Made by a program: the position numbers and the translations under genes. A stretch of DNA of 64,000 nucleotides from NCBI GenBank assembly GCA_963921825.1, contig OY997590.1, positions 44,843,039-44,907,038 on the forward strand, in the 5' to 3' direction. This stretch comes from Erodium maritimum. Taxonomy: Eukaryota; Streptophyta; Magnoliopsida; Geraniales; Geraniaceae. Of this stretch, positions 46,632 through 58,924 are shown in pieces (the first letter of the stretch is position 1; each line of letters opens with the position of its first letter). Below the pieces are notes generated by a model. That model saw nothing but the letters and a program-made list of their open reading frames with translations. It made no database searches and had not been told where the DNA came from.

Positions 46632-48188
46632 GTGGTATCAGAGCCGTGCTACCTTCGGGATTCACAAGACGGTGTTCAAAGTTTCGGTTTTGCTTGAAAG
46701 TTTCGTTTTTGGCATGTTGTTTTGCTAAATTGTTTGATAACATGTTTTAAATTATTGTTTATGGATTTAATGCATGTAAAATGAATTTTTGAAAATTATT
46801 TCAAATCTGGAAATTTTGAAAAAAGATTGATTTTTCGGGTCTCGGGAGCGGGACTCTCGGGGAGCCGAAACCGGGACCGAACGGGGCTCCGTTGGACGGA
46901 GCTAGGCTAAGCATGACCATTGGATGGTTGATATGCCAATGCTAAACCGTTTTTTTTAGTTATGACGAGTTTGGAACCGTCATGACGAACTCGAAGATCA
47001 AATGTTCAAAAGTTTCAATTTTGAACGGTTTCGATAAACCGAGCATCAAAAATTTTCGAAACTTGGCTATTAATTAAAACCGGAAAATCACATGATGTTT
47101 GATAACATTCTTGTTTGATAACACGATGTGTGATGTGATGTTGGCATGGTGCACATAATAGCCCCGAGCTCAATTTAATTATTTATCGCTTTTCACGGCC
47201 TGCGAGCCGTTAGAGGTAACGTGTAATTATTCTTTCAAGGTGTGGTCGTCGAACCACTTGTTTGTAATATTTATTTATTCCCGACCTGCGAGTCGTGTAT
47301 TAAATTGTAATATTTTACTCAAGACGAAGAAAGGGCGAAAAGGTCATTTGGTGGCTTTTCGGGTGTTGGCATCGGCTTGGAGTCGGTGGAGCTCAAGAAG
47401 CTAGTGGGAGTTAGTTTAGGGGGCTATTATGTGCACATTTATCGCTTTATGCTTGGTTTAGTTTATGCATGATTAATTCTATGTGCTTTAGAATTGCATG
47501 CCTAACTTTATTTACCGAGCATATCACCTCACATGCAAAGATAAAATTGGAATTTTAATCCTTGTGTGTGAACCCTTAGAACCGTCATTGCATTGGATGT
47601 AGTTGACGGGTTCAAAGGAAGAATTACATTGGATGTAATTTGAGGCATCATTGCATTTGGAATGTAGTTGATGTGCTCATCGCATCTAGGATGTGCCAAA
47701 GTTTTGAACACAACTGGACAAGTAAAAGCGGGTCATGTCCGATACCTCCCAATCATCAACACCTTACTACCTCCCCGTCCTATGGGTGTCGTGCGCATTA
47801 GCGGAGCATCCATGGGAAAGCGGGGTAGTAGGTTTGGACGACATATGTGGGTGTCGTGCGCATTAGCGGAGCACCTACATAGTGACGAGCCATAGTTGAA
47901 AATTGGTGGACCCGACTACGATTCTTAGCCTGAGGTTGAGCTAGGGTAACAGATAGGGTAAGTCGTGTACATAAGTACATACCCTAGCCAGGAGTCACAT
48001 TGGATGTGATTGGATGGATTCCTACCTACATAGCTCGATTAAGTGGTGAGCATTAGTTCAGCTTAATCGAGTGAATCAAGGATCTTGGTTTCAGATTCTA
48101 AAGGTTTAGAATTGATTGTTGGTGTTTAAGCTTGATCTTCATAAAATTTATTCAGTTTACTGATTGAATTTTATCTGTTGTAGATCAA
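46632..48188 (+). other. Copia C3 primer site and leader
   Basis: TGGTATCAGAGCC starts at 46633, directly after the LTR, and matches plant initiator tRNA-Met usage. The long leader has no recognised gene. Confidence 0.88.
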
Positions 48189-51100
48189 ATGGCAAATTCA
48201 GCGAACATTAATAGTTTGTCATTAAAAACCATTCTTGACAGGGTCAAGCTAAATGGGACAAACTATTTGGACTGGTACAGAATTTTTGAGGATAGTCCTC
48301 AAGTCTGAACGCAAAGAATATGTCCTTGACAAGGCTGTCTCTAAGACCATATCAGAGTTACATGAAGTGTCATCAGCTGCTGAGAAGAATATCTCAGGGA
48401 TCTGGGATCCAAGGATATTCTGATGGTCAACAAGGGAATTGGAAGTGGCAAGGGCTGGGCCCATGCGCACTTGGCAGGAAAGATGAGACACCTGAGAATG
48501 TCTACTTCTACTGCCAACAGCCTGGTCATTGGAACCGGGATTACAGGAAGTTCACGGCTGATCTGAAGAACGGCAGTGGGACTGCGCCTTCATCAAATAG
48601 CCTGGATGATCTGAAGAAGGGCAGTAGGACTGCGCCTTCATCAGGAAACCTGGATGATCTAAGGAAGGGCGGTGGGACCGTGCCTTCATTCGGTATTAAC
48701 TCTATAGAGCTACATCTCTCTACTTCCAAAGATTCATGGGTATTAGATACCATGACTGAATCTCACACATGCACTAATATATGGTGGCTGAAAGTAGGAG
48801 AGATTTGGAAAGCACGAAATGGACCTCAGAGTTGTGGCAACTACTGTAGGATCCATGAGTCTTGCTTTGCCAAGAGGCCTTGTCTTAGTATTGTATAATG
48901 TATATTGCATACCTACTCTTAGTAGGAATATTATATCTGTATCCGTGTTTGACAAGGAAGGATATAATGTTAATATTGGAAATGGAGTTTTCAATGTTCT
49001 ATGCAATGATATGTTTTATACCAGTACTGACATGGTTGGAGGATTGTACATATTAGATATGGGTAACAATGCCTCAAGTTCTATATATTCCGTTAATACC
49101 AAGAGGTCTAAATCCAACGATTTAAACCTAACTCTGTTATGGTACTGTCATTTGGGTCGCATAAACAAGAAGCGCCTATCAGCACTTCAGAAGTGCGGGC
49201 TTTCAGGTTCATTCGAATTCCATTCGATCGATAGGTGCAAGGTTTGTTTGATGGGCAAAATGACTAAAGTGCCCTTTATCGATCGCGATGAAAGGGCGGG
49301 TGAATTATTGGGGCTTATACACTCGAATGTGTTTAGACCAATAAGTTCACTTGCCAGGAGGGGTTTTAGCTACTTTATCACATTTACTGATGATTACAGT
49401 AAATATGGTTATGTCTATTCGGTGAGACATAAGTCTGAAGCTTTTGATAAATTCAAAGAGTTTAAGACTATAGTAGAAAACCAACTCGACAAAGGTATTA
49501 AGGCACTTCGATTTGATCGAGGTGGAAAATACTTGACCACAGAGTTATTAGATCATCTAAAAGAGAATGGGATCCTTTTGGAATGGACTCCTCTTGGGAC
49601 ACTGTAGATGAAAGGTGTAGCCAAACGGAGAAATCGGACATTGTTAGACAATGGTCCGTTCCATTATTAGTTGGACTGATCTCCCAATCTCTTTCTGGGG
49701 TTATGCTCTAGAGACGACCGCATTCATAGTGAATCGGGCTTCGACGAAGGGTGTGGAAGGGACACCATTTTAAAATGGTACGGGATGATGCCCGCTTTGT
49801 CCTTCCTAAAGATTTGTGGTTGCAAGGCTTATGTGAAACATTTGGTTTCGACTAAGCTCGAACCAAGATCTGAGATATGCACCTTCGTGTGGTGTCCCAA
49901 AGCAACAAGGGGATACTATTTCTACAATCCCAGTGAGAACATGGTGTTCGTCGCATGGGGTGGGGTCTTTATGGAAAAGGAGTTTTGTTTCCAAAGACGT
50001 CATTGGGAGGACTGTGCATCTCGAAGAAATTCAGGATGGTACAGATCTGTCTAAACCAATTGGCAACCCAGTAGAAAGGAGCCAGAGATTGTTGTAGAGT
50101 AAGAACCAATTCCTGTTACAATTCCGAAAGGTCCAAGGCGATTTGAAAGGATCAATCTTCCACCTCCAAGATATGGTATCCGGAGGTGACAATGAAGTCA
50201 TGGTGGATCACGATGATCCAGCCACCTTTCAGGAAGTCGTGGATGGGCCCAACTCCGAGTTATGGCTGGGAGCCATGAGGGAGGAAATGCAATCCATGTC
50301 GGACAACCGAGTCTGGGAACCGGTTGATCCCATCAATGGTGTGAGGACCATCGGATGCAAATGGATCTTCAAGGTGAAGATGGACATGGATGGCAACCCT
50401 CTGACCTACAAAGCTCAACTGGTGGCGAAAGGTTATAGGCATGGATTGACTATGAGGAAACCTTCTCCTTAGTGGCTATGGTCAAAATCGATCCAAATTC
50501 TTCTTGACATAACTGCGTATCATAATTACGAGATATGGCAAGTGGATGTCAAAACCGCTTTCCTAAATGGAAATTTGACTGAGTACGTTTGTATGTCTCG
50601 GCCCAAAGGTTTTGACAATCCGAAGAATAAAGGAAAGATTTATAAGTTGTTGAAACCATTTATGGATTGAAACGAACTTCTCGGAGTTGGATCCTTCGTT
50701 TTGATGAAGCTGTAATTGGATTTGGCTTAATCAAGAACGAGGATGAATCTTGCGTTTATAAGAAGGCTAGTGGGAGCAAGATTACCTTTCTGGTTCTCAT
50801 TGAAAACGACATCCCAACCTTGCACGAGACTAAAGCTTGGTTGAGGAAGTGTTTTTCAATAAAGGACTTAGGCGATGCTTCTTATATCTTAAGGATTCAG
50901 ATATGTAGAGATCGCACCAAGAGGGTCTTGGATTTAAGTCAGGGAACCTATGTGAACAAGGCATTGAGTAGGTTCTTAATGCTCGATTCAAAGAAAGGAC
51001 TCTTACCCACTAGTCATGGCATTCATCTCAGCAAGACTTAGTGTCCTAAGACACCTGATGAGCTGAAAAGGATGATGAGAATCCTATGCGCCTGGGGGCA

Positions 51101-51695
51101 GGATCGATCATATATGCCATGACATGTATGAGACCAGACGTCTCGTAAGTCTTATGTTGTACCAGTAGACATCATTCTAACCCGGGGGAAAGATGATGCT
51201 GAACTAGTCGTCGAAGGATGAGTAGACGCTAGTTTTCCAAGACAAATCCAGATGACTTTAGAAGTCAATCAGGATATGTGTTTACGCTGAATGGCAGAGC
51301 TTTAGCTGGGAAAGCGTAAAGCAAGATACCATTACCGAATCTACGACAGAGGCCAAGTACATGGATGCTGCAGAGGCAGCTAAGGAGGCTATGTGGATTT
51401 GGAAATTCATGGCAGGGCTGGGTGTAATTAAAAACCCATCAAGTCCGGTGAATTCATTTTGCGACAACACAAGGGCCATTGCGCAAGCTAAAAGCCTAGA
51501 TCGCATAACAAATCCAAACATGTACTGCGGCGTATCCACCTCATCAGATAAATACTGAACTGAGGTGAAGTGAAGATAACCGATATTGCAATAGATGATA
51601 ACATAGCCAACCCTTTGACTAAGGCAGTGTCACTGCCTGAACATGTTAGACATGTAAAGTCGATGGGGACATATTGGAGTTTAGATTGGAACTAG
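48189..51695 (+). pseudogene. Copia C3 gag-pol (fossil)
   Basis: Parts in order: gag (MANSANINSL; LNGTNYLDWYRI) from 48189, zinc-knuckle region (YCQQPGHW) near 48520, protease region (SWVLDT) near 48735, pre-integrase (WYCHLGRINKKRLSALQKCG) near 49140, integrase core (TFTDDYSKYGYVYSVRHKS; ALRFDRGGKYLTTEL) 49290-49600, RT (GCKWIFKVKMDMDGNPLTYK near 50355; VDVKTAFLNGNLTEYV near 50545), RNase H (AAEAAKEAMWIWKF, CDNTRAIAQAKS) 51361-51540, and a terminal block near 51600-51695. Domain order integrase-RT-RNase H is diagnostic of Copia. It carries at least five breaks, so no complete polyprotein is encoded. Confidence 0.92.
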
Positions 51696-51698
51696 GGC

Positions 51699-51709
51699 AA
51701 GTGGGAGAT
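51699..51709 (+). promoter_or_regulatory. Copia C3 polypurine tract
   Basis: The purine-rich AAGTGGGAGAT lies immediately before the 3' LTR and is also present before C2's 3' LTR at 38900. Confidence 0.75.
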
Positions 51710-53397
51710 TGTTAGTCTTAGTGCCCGTAGTTCAATCCTAAATGTCCAAATGTATATATCATCGTTAGCAATAAAATTAAAGCGGCTTTATATTACTTAT
51801 GTGTTGGAGTAATATATCGATGTGTGCTCTGATCTATGCCCACCATGCGAATAGAACCATAGATCGAGATAGATCACACTCGATGGGTCCCTAGTCAACA
51901 AAGCTTCACTAGAAGCGACTAGTATGAAAGATGGCTCTTTATGGCTTACGTTCTGTTAGTCATTGGAATGGGATTCCGGAGTCTGATCATAGATATCATG
52001 TGGGACATGATATTGGACGACCCGCCCTGAATATGTACCATAGATTAAGTCATGAACATATTCAGTGTTGTAGCTTGTCATGTATCCTTAGACCAAGGAG
52101 TCTTTGTGATCGCTATGTAGTCAACAACTGAGTTTGACCTGAGCCTAACGTTGTCCGTAACAGGGCTTCCATAACGGCCAGGATTGGCTTGGGGACGGGC
52201 TACATGAGTGACACGAAAGACGGCTAAGGGATTTATCCCTCATACTAAGGTATGGGAAAGATATCGGTTCTCGGCCACTTGATCGAGAGTGACTGGAAGA
52301 ATAGCATGGCCATGCACATGATACTGGGTATCATATCTTCAGTCATCTCACATATCAAGGAACGGTGATTGAGAATAATAAGGATGACGGCTCTATGCCT
52401 TATCTCAATCAGGATACCGGAGATAAAAGGATAATGACAGGGACGACGGAAAGGTTAGAATCGACAGGGTCGATTCGCTATGCAGTGTCAGGCAATACTA
52501 AAGTCTCGTTAGTTGCCACTTAAATAGGATCAAGTAAAATGGGATTTTACGTTGATCTATTGACATGCATAAACCTAAGGGTCACACCGGAGGATGAAAC
52601 TCATTGACACATTTATGGAGAATGGCCAAAAGGGAGTTGTCTCGGGACATGACCAAAACTGGGTTTTGGGTCATGTGCCCGTAAGTGAATAGGACTTTAC
52701 GGATCGAGATAAGGCTTGGAGTCTTGGGATTGATCGCGTCGGATAATGTTGGACATTTCCGGTATGGAAGGCATGGAGGCGATGAGCGAATCACGGGACC
52801 TCGTTAGAAATGGCCACGGGCCATGTTCCAAGAGGACCATGAAAGGCCCATGCAACCAAGGCCCATGGAACTAATTAATCAAGTCTTGATTAATTAGTAC
52901 TAAGTAAGCAAGACAAGGATTAAGGTGTTGGTGATTCACCACCTAACACAATCTTGTCTTGCCATACTTTGTCCTATTTACACCTTACTTGACACCATAC
53001 TTGTCCCATGCCTTTAGTTGGACAAGTATGGGTTTTGTTATGTTTAATTCATCTTTTTTCAACATAACAAACACAAGACAAGAATAGGAAACACATTTTC
53101 TCTCCCTCTTCCATGGCCATTTCGGGTTTGGCTAGTTTCCACCTCCATGTTTGTGTTCTTGAGTCCTCAAAGAGAAGAACTACGTGGCTTTGATTCCCAT
53201 GTGGATACGTAGGCGTCTTGGAGACTCAAGCCAATCATTCGTTAACCGGTGTTCTTGTTTTGGTAAGAACTAGTGCTGAATTTTTCTCTTGTGAATCCAT
53301 TCTTTGTTAGTTGTTTCATGGTTTTAATCGTCTCTTGGTTTTCATTGATTTTCCGCTGCGAGTTGGTTCATCTCCAACCCTACCTCGAGACCCAACA
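51710..53397 (+). repeat. Copia C3 3' LTR
   Basis: 1688 bp, about 99.9 percent identical by eye to the 5' LTR; followed by TSD agatg. Confidence 0.97.
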
Positions 53398-54673
53398 AGA
53401 TGTTCCTCATGCGCCACCTCGTTCTGCGAGTAGATCAAGATGTCGTCTACAAACACCACCACAAATTGATCTAAGAGCGACTGGAACATAATGTTCATCA
53501 TATCCATGAACACTGCAGGTGCGTTCGTCAATCCAAAGGTCATACCAAGAACTCGTAATGCCCATAGCGTGCCCGGAATGCAGTCTTTGCGGCGTCCCCC
53601 TCTCGGACTCGCAACTGGTAATATCTGGATCGCAGATCGATCTTCGAGAAGCATGTTGACCCTCTCAACTGGTCGAACAAGTCGTCAATCCTCGGCATCG
53701 GGTATCGGTTCTTCACCGTAACACGGTTCAGCTTCCGGTAGTCGATGCACATCCGAAGCTCTCCACTCTTCTTCTTCACAAAGAGTGATGGCGCTCCCCA
53801 CGGCGATACGCTCGGCCGGATAAACCCCTTCTCCCGAAGTTCCTCGAGCTGACACTCCAGCTCGGTTAACTCGGCTGGCGCGAACCTGTAGGGCGCCATC
53901 GATGTCGCTGCCATTCCCGGCACCAGGTCAATCCCGAACTCCACCTCACGAACTAGTGGCAACCCGCTCAACTCCTCAGGGAAGACCTCGGGGAACTCAC
54001 ACGCCACTCGTGGTAACTCTCGGCTCTGCACGGCCGATACTTCCTTTACTGCGGACAAGCCGACAGGAGAGCTCCGCTCCTATTGCCCAGAAACCACGAA
54101 CCTCTCGTGTTGCCTGTTGACACCGTCCCTCGTCGCCAGTAACAGTCGATATTGGCTCGGCACTTCGCCGGCCAATCCTTTCTCAGGATCACGTCAAAGG
54201 CTGTCATTTCGTAAGTATCCTTCCCACGGATACACGCACAAGTTCAGTCGCTTCCGAACCTCACGGAACCTCGCGCTCTCTCTAAGACCTAGCTCCTCTA
54301 CCGTCGTCATGCCTACCAACTCCGAACATACCCGAATCCTCGGGGTGATGACTCGATCCAGCATCTGGGCTCTTGAGCCCTCTCTCGAACCTCCCGTATC
54401 GGTTCGCTTCTCTAACTCCGCAGGCACAACAGACCCTAGTCAACACCACATCCCCCCAACCGGCGTATCCAGACGCAGGGGTGGACTCAACGGCTCTAAA
54501 CTCAGCCTCAACATCTCAGCACTACTCGACGAAGCAAACGAGTGTGACACCCCGGTCTCCAATAAAACTGACGCCCAAATCAGAGACCGAACAACCACTC
54601 CATTATTCACTCTGGTAAGGTCTATTGCAACCCCCACACGGTCCTCTATGCATTCACTTATAACTTTCCGCAA
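53398..54673 (-). pseudogene. G2 pol, N-terminal segment: protease and RT (fossil)
   Basis: From 54673 down: a retropepsin-type block (TGVSHSFASSSSAEMLRL; LEPLSPPLRLDTPVGG), then RT ([76 protein letters not shown] with the catalytic VDD). The segment breaks off at the C3 insertion and resumes at 44943. A typical Ty3/Gypsy RT of the Tekay/Del group. Some breaks. Confidence 0.9.
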
Positions 54674-56012
54674 CCAAACCAGTGTTCGCTACTCGTCCCC
54701 TGCGGGAAAAGTAGTAAAGGGGATGAGCGTTATGCTCACCTCCACGGACACCCGTTCGATTATGGCATACTAGTAAAGCACCAATGACTTACCAATCTAG
54801 CCAGGGCAAACCACTACCTCAAAACCAGATACCAAAATGTCACACTGCTAAAGCCATTAATACCTCAGATACTCTCACACCTAAGGGAAACCTCGAAACA
54901 GGGATTATGTTCTCAATTCAGCAATTCACTATTGCTCACAACCTCAATACCCCAATTACCCAATCACGTAGGGAAACCTCAAATGGGGATCACATTCTCA
55001 ACTAAGAAAACACTATTGATCACGCTATCAATACCCCAATTACCCAATCACATAAGGGAAACCTCAAATAACCCACTCACGTGAAGGAACCCTCAAACCA
55101 CTCGTTCACACGGGGGAAACCTCGAATAACCAACTCACATGAAGGATACCTCAAACCACCTGTTCACGCGAGGGAAACCTCGAATAACCAACTCACGTGA
55201 AGGAAACCTCAAACCACCTGTTCACGCGAGGGAAACCTAGTTCGTATGGCGCCACAGCGCATCAACCCTAACCCCTCTCCGTGGTGAGACTCTCACACCG
55301 AGGCGCTGTATCACTACCGTAGGTTATTGATGAGTCTCAAACCCAAGACCTCACCCTTTAACACCAAACTTACGACCTCTACAACCAACACAACTGTGAA
55401 CACCACCACGCAAACCCAACACTCAAACTGCACAATCAAGACGGTGGAAAAAGACCGGGATCACGGACCCTAAAAATAGTCTTAAGCGACACACACGCTC
55501 GACCACCAATTTACCGACCACACGCACAACGACTCACAGACAAAATTAAGTCACCCAACCTCAAACACAAGCCGACAAGGCCAACCAAAATCAAAACACG
55601 CCCACCGGGCCAACAAATTTAAAAAATACGCCCACCGGGCCAACAAATTTCAAAACTTTCTCCCTTTCACCATAAAATCTCATTTTGACATCAGGTAGTT
55701 ACAACCCGGTCCAGGCGTCCCCGGACTACATTATACCCACTTGATGTCAACACCGTCACGTTCGACTACAGGAGCGCTCCTGAGTCGAGTCGCGACAGCT
55801 TAAAAACGTTTCACGCAGCAACACACAATCAGTATGCCAGCAATAAAATATTGCACATACACACAAACACAAACGTGACTCAAGTCCTTACGGGTCTACA
55901 CACGGTTTTCGACTTGCGTACCCAACGCACGACGGGACTTTTACTAACTCGACTCTCCCCACCTAATTGACGTACAGTCCGAGGTGTGAAACCTCGATCT
56001 CTGATACCAAGC
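54674..56012 (-). other. G2 leader, tandem repeat and primer site
   Basis: The primer site (55997-56012; on the minus strand GCTTGGTATCAGAGA) abuts the LTR. The leader contains a tandem array (about 55040-55250) of units such as GTTCACGCGAGGGAAACCTC. At 54690-54780 is a block resembling part of the element's own LTR. No gag recognised. It includes the unoccupied version (near 55370) of the site filled by Copia in G1. Confidence 0.78.
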
Positions 56013-58924
56013 TGTCACGCCCCAAATTCAGTAGAACCGAACTCGGAACGCGAATGTTTAAAACAATAAAATATTTTCAATCCTTTTAAATAAATCAATT
56101 TAATCCATCAAGTAGTTAATCAAAATAATTATTTACAACTCAAAAGTACGTCCCAACAAGCGGACAAAAAGCAAAGTGTACGTCGCTAGACTCAAAAGAA
56201 AACCCGGACTCCGCTCCTACCTCTTCAAGCTTCAAGACCTCACCTAGTCCATCCCGCGACCAGTACCTGTAGGAAAAGAAGTTAGGGGTGAGCGTTCGCT
56301 CACCACCATGGATAACAGACTGACTACGGCATACTTAGCAGACAATGTCTGTAACACCAACAACAACCCGACTGACACACACCAACTGTTACTTTCCTCA
56401 ACCGACTCAACACTCGGACCCGTAATGTATACCCGACACAACGATTGACGACTTCCTCCAAAGACACGACAGATAACCTAGCAACACCCAAGATCACTAA
56501 GGATCGCACACCAAACAAGATCACAAAGGATCGCACTCTAACTGCTCAGTGACCCCCACGCCCTTTACTGATCCCTGTCAGGCCAAGCGGTCGACCTATC
56601 GCACTTTTCCCGACACAAAGTCGGATCAGGCTGTCGACCTGTCACCCTAATCCACGCACGCGCGGCCAGGACCCCTTTCCTCACGAGCGGGCCCCCTACC
56701 CCGTCTGAACATGCAGACGCGTGCGATCATAGGACCCCCGTAATTATGAAGCGGGCCCCCAACCTCAGGTAACCACAATCACAATCACAAACAAAGTTCA
56801 GCAAACAGCAACAACACCGGTTTGACACTCCACAGGCACTCATGGCCACCCAAGACACCAACGGTAAAACACAGGTTCAACAACCCCACGGGCACTCAAG
56901 GCCACCCAAAACACCAACGGTAGAACACGGGTTCAACAACCCCACGGGCACTCATGGCCACCCAAGACACCAAAAGTAAAGACACGGGTTCAACAACCCC
57001 ACGAGCACTCATGGACACCCAAGACACCAACAGTAAAGACACGGGCTCTCATGGCCACCCAAGACACAGTAGTAAAATACGGTCTCTCATGGCCACCCAA
57101 GACACAGCAGTAAAATACGGGCTCTCATGGCCACCCAAGACACAGCAGTAAAATACGGGCTCTCATGGCCACCCAAGACACAAATTAAACAATCAACCTC
57201 CGGGAATAACCAAATGCCTCCAGTAATTCTAATATCGAAAGTTCACTGCTCCTACGACACTACTAAGTGTCACATGCATTTCTACTGTTCGATACGTTCC
57301 CATACCATAAAACACCACCCGGTGTCGCCTGCCTTTCTAATATTCGATAAACTTGTTTAACCCACGACACCCAAGTGTCACATGCATTTCTACTGTTGAC
57401 TTTCCCTAATCAGGGCCAAGATCCGGCTACTTTTCCCTACCTCGTATGCTTTCTCCAAAAGCGCACAAATAAGCTTCGGCGTGATCTCGATCACTCGCCT
57501 AGCTTTCCCTTTCCTCTGTCAGCGGCACGATCTAAAAAGAACACAATTTAAATACTTTTAAGCTTGTAGGCATAAACTGAATTTTAATAAACTTGACGCC
57601 CAAAAGTAACCCCAACAATGTCGATCACTCCCAAACTCCCCAATTACTCGACATTGACGATATTGGACCCGGAAAATCCATATTCGCCCGACATGGCGAA
57701 TCTCCCCGGGTTTTGAAAACGTCCTTCCGGGGCTCTGAAAATTCCCGTTTTCGTGTCTACGGTCTTAGAATAATTCAAGGGTTCCTATCCACTCGACGGA
57801 ATCCAATTCCGACTTCCGAGTAATTTAGTTTGCGTTTAAAGTTTCTAAACCCATCAATTACAACTTTCACAATTTAATTCCAAATTTCGATCCGGGTGTA
57901 GATTAATTACTTGGGGAACGTTCTAAACCACCCGAACACGAAACCCGAGCACCTGAGCACGTGGGCCCCACCCGGCCAACCTTGGTCGTGGGTGGCTAGG
58001 GCATTTTGGGCCCGGCTCACCATGGTGGTGGCCAGCCCTAGCTCCGGCCAGCTACCCCATGACCGGCCGGCCACCACACACGGTGGCCGGAGCTCCCCCC
58101 GAGCTCCCGGTCACCGGAAACCGTTCAATCCTTGCTCCAAAACGTCTCCAAGACGTCTCCAACGATCCCCACACCTCAATACCACCAAAAACTACTAGTT
58201 TTACTCAAACCCTAACTTTCAAGCTTAAGCAAAACGAGAATCGATTAGGTGCTCACCGTAGAGAAAGTCGATGTGAGCTCGATTCCTTTAGCTTTGAGAC
58301 GATCCAATGGTTAGATGCTCGTGAATAGTGACAAGAACTCCCAACCCTCTTCTCTTTTCTCTCCCTTTCTTCTCTCTTCTTTCTCTTTCTAAAACTCCCT
58401 TTTTTCTCTCTTTTTTTGAACAAGGCCGAACCCCCCTCCCTTTCTAGTCTTCTTATTTTGCCCCAAAAACCTAACACCACCACTTGTTTGACAAGTGGCA
58501 AGTGGGTCCCACACCTTTTTGGAAAAATATCTTCTAGATATTTTCAAATCAGATTCGCGAAATTCGGACGTTTCGGGCCCAGAACGGGCACTTTTTCCAA
58601 GAAATTACGAAACTTCACGGGGTACAAGGAAACAGCTCAACTAAGTCCACTGCGATGACGGCTAAGCTTTTTGGACCCAAAACGGTCCCCGAATCGACCA
58701 AAACGTCGCTCGGTTGACTTTTCCAACGAAAAGTCAACATTTCCCAAATTGGTCAGAAAGTTGCCCTGAGTTCCCCGGAACTCACTTTGGTCGATATCGG
58801 GGTCAACTTAAGTCTGGTATGACTCTCGGGGTCAATTTTAGGTTCATTTAAGTGTCTGTCTAAAAATTTTAAATTTTCCTATTTTTCGCAGATTTGACTG
58901 CGTTGACCGGGAGTGGTTCTTACA
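56013..58924 (-). repeat. G2 5' LTR
   Basis: 2912 bp, TGTAAGAACCAC start and GGGGCGTGACA end on the minus strand. Minisatellite at 56834-57185 (CTCATGGCCACCCAAGACAC units). Confidence 0.94.

Larger units (their letters stand above)
44944..53397 (+). mobile_element. Copia element C3 (youngest; both LTRs, perfect TSD)
   Basis: 8454 bp. 5' LTR 44944-46631, primer site 46633-46645, leader to 48188, gag-pol 48189-51695, purine tract 51699-51709, 3' LTR 51710-53397. Perfect TSD agatg (44939-44943 and 53398-53402). The LTRs are the same length and differ at about two positions by eye, so the insertion is recent (tens of thousands of years at commonly used plant rates; a rough estimate). It split the RT of G2. 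Structurally whole, but the coding region carries several breaks, so it was probably moved by proteins of a relative. Confidence 0.95.
40521..58924 (-). mobile_element. Gypsy chromovirus G2 (Tekay/Del-like), interrupted by Copia C3
   Basis: Minus strand. 3' LTR 40521-42980, polypurine tract 42981-42998, pol in two segments (43032-44943 and 53398-54673) around Copia C3, leader to 55996, primer site, then 5' LTR 56013-58924. Same family as G1 and G3. No gag recognised in either full copy. Its left LTR joins C2 directly; the base after the right LTR starts acgat (58925-58929), for which no partner is seen. The LTRs differ by a few percent. Broken. Confidence 0.9.

Noticed and set aside
46633-46645. 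Possible tRNA gene fragment (TGGTATCAGAGCC)
   Set aside because: It is the primer-binding site against the LTR, not a tRNA gene; no cloverleaf surrounds it. No tRNA gene was seen anywhere in the window.
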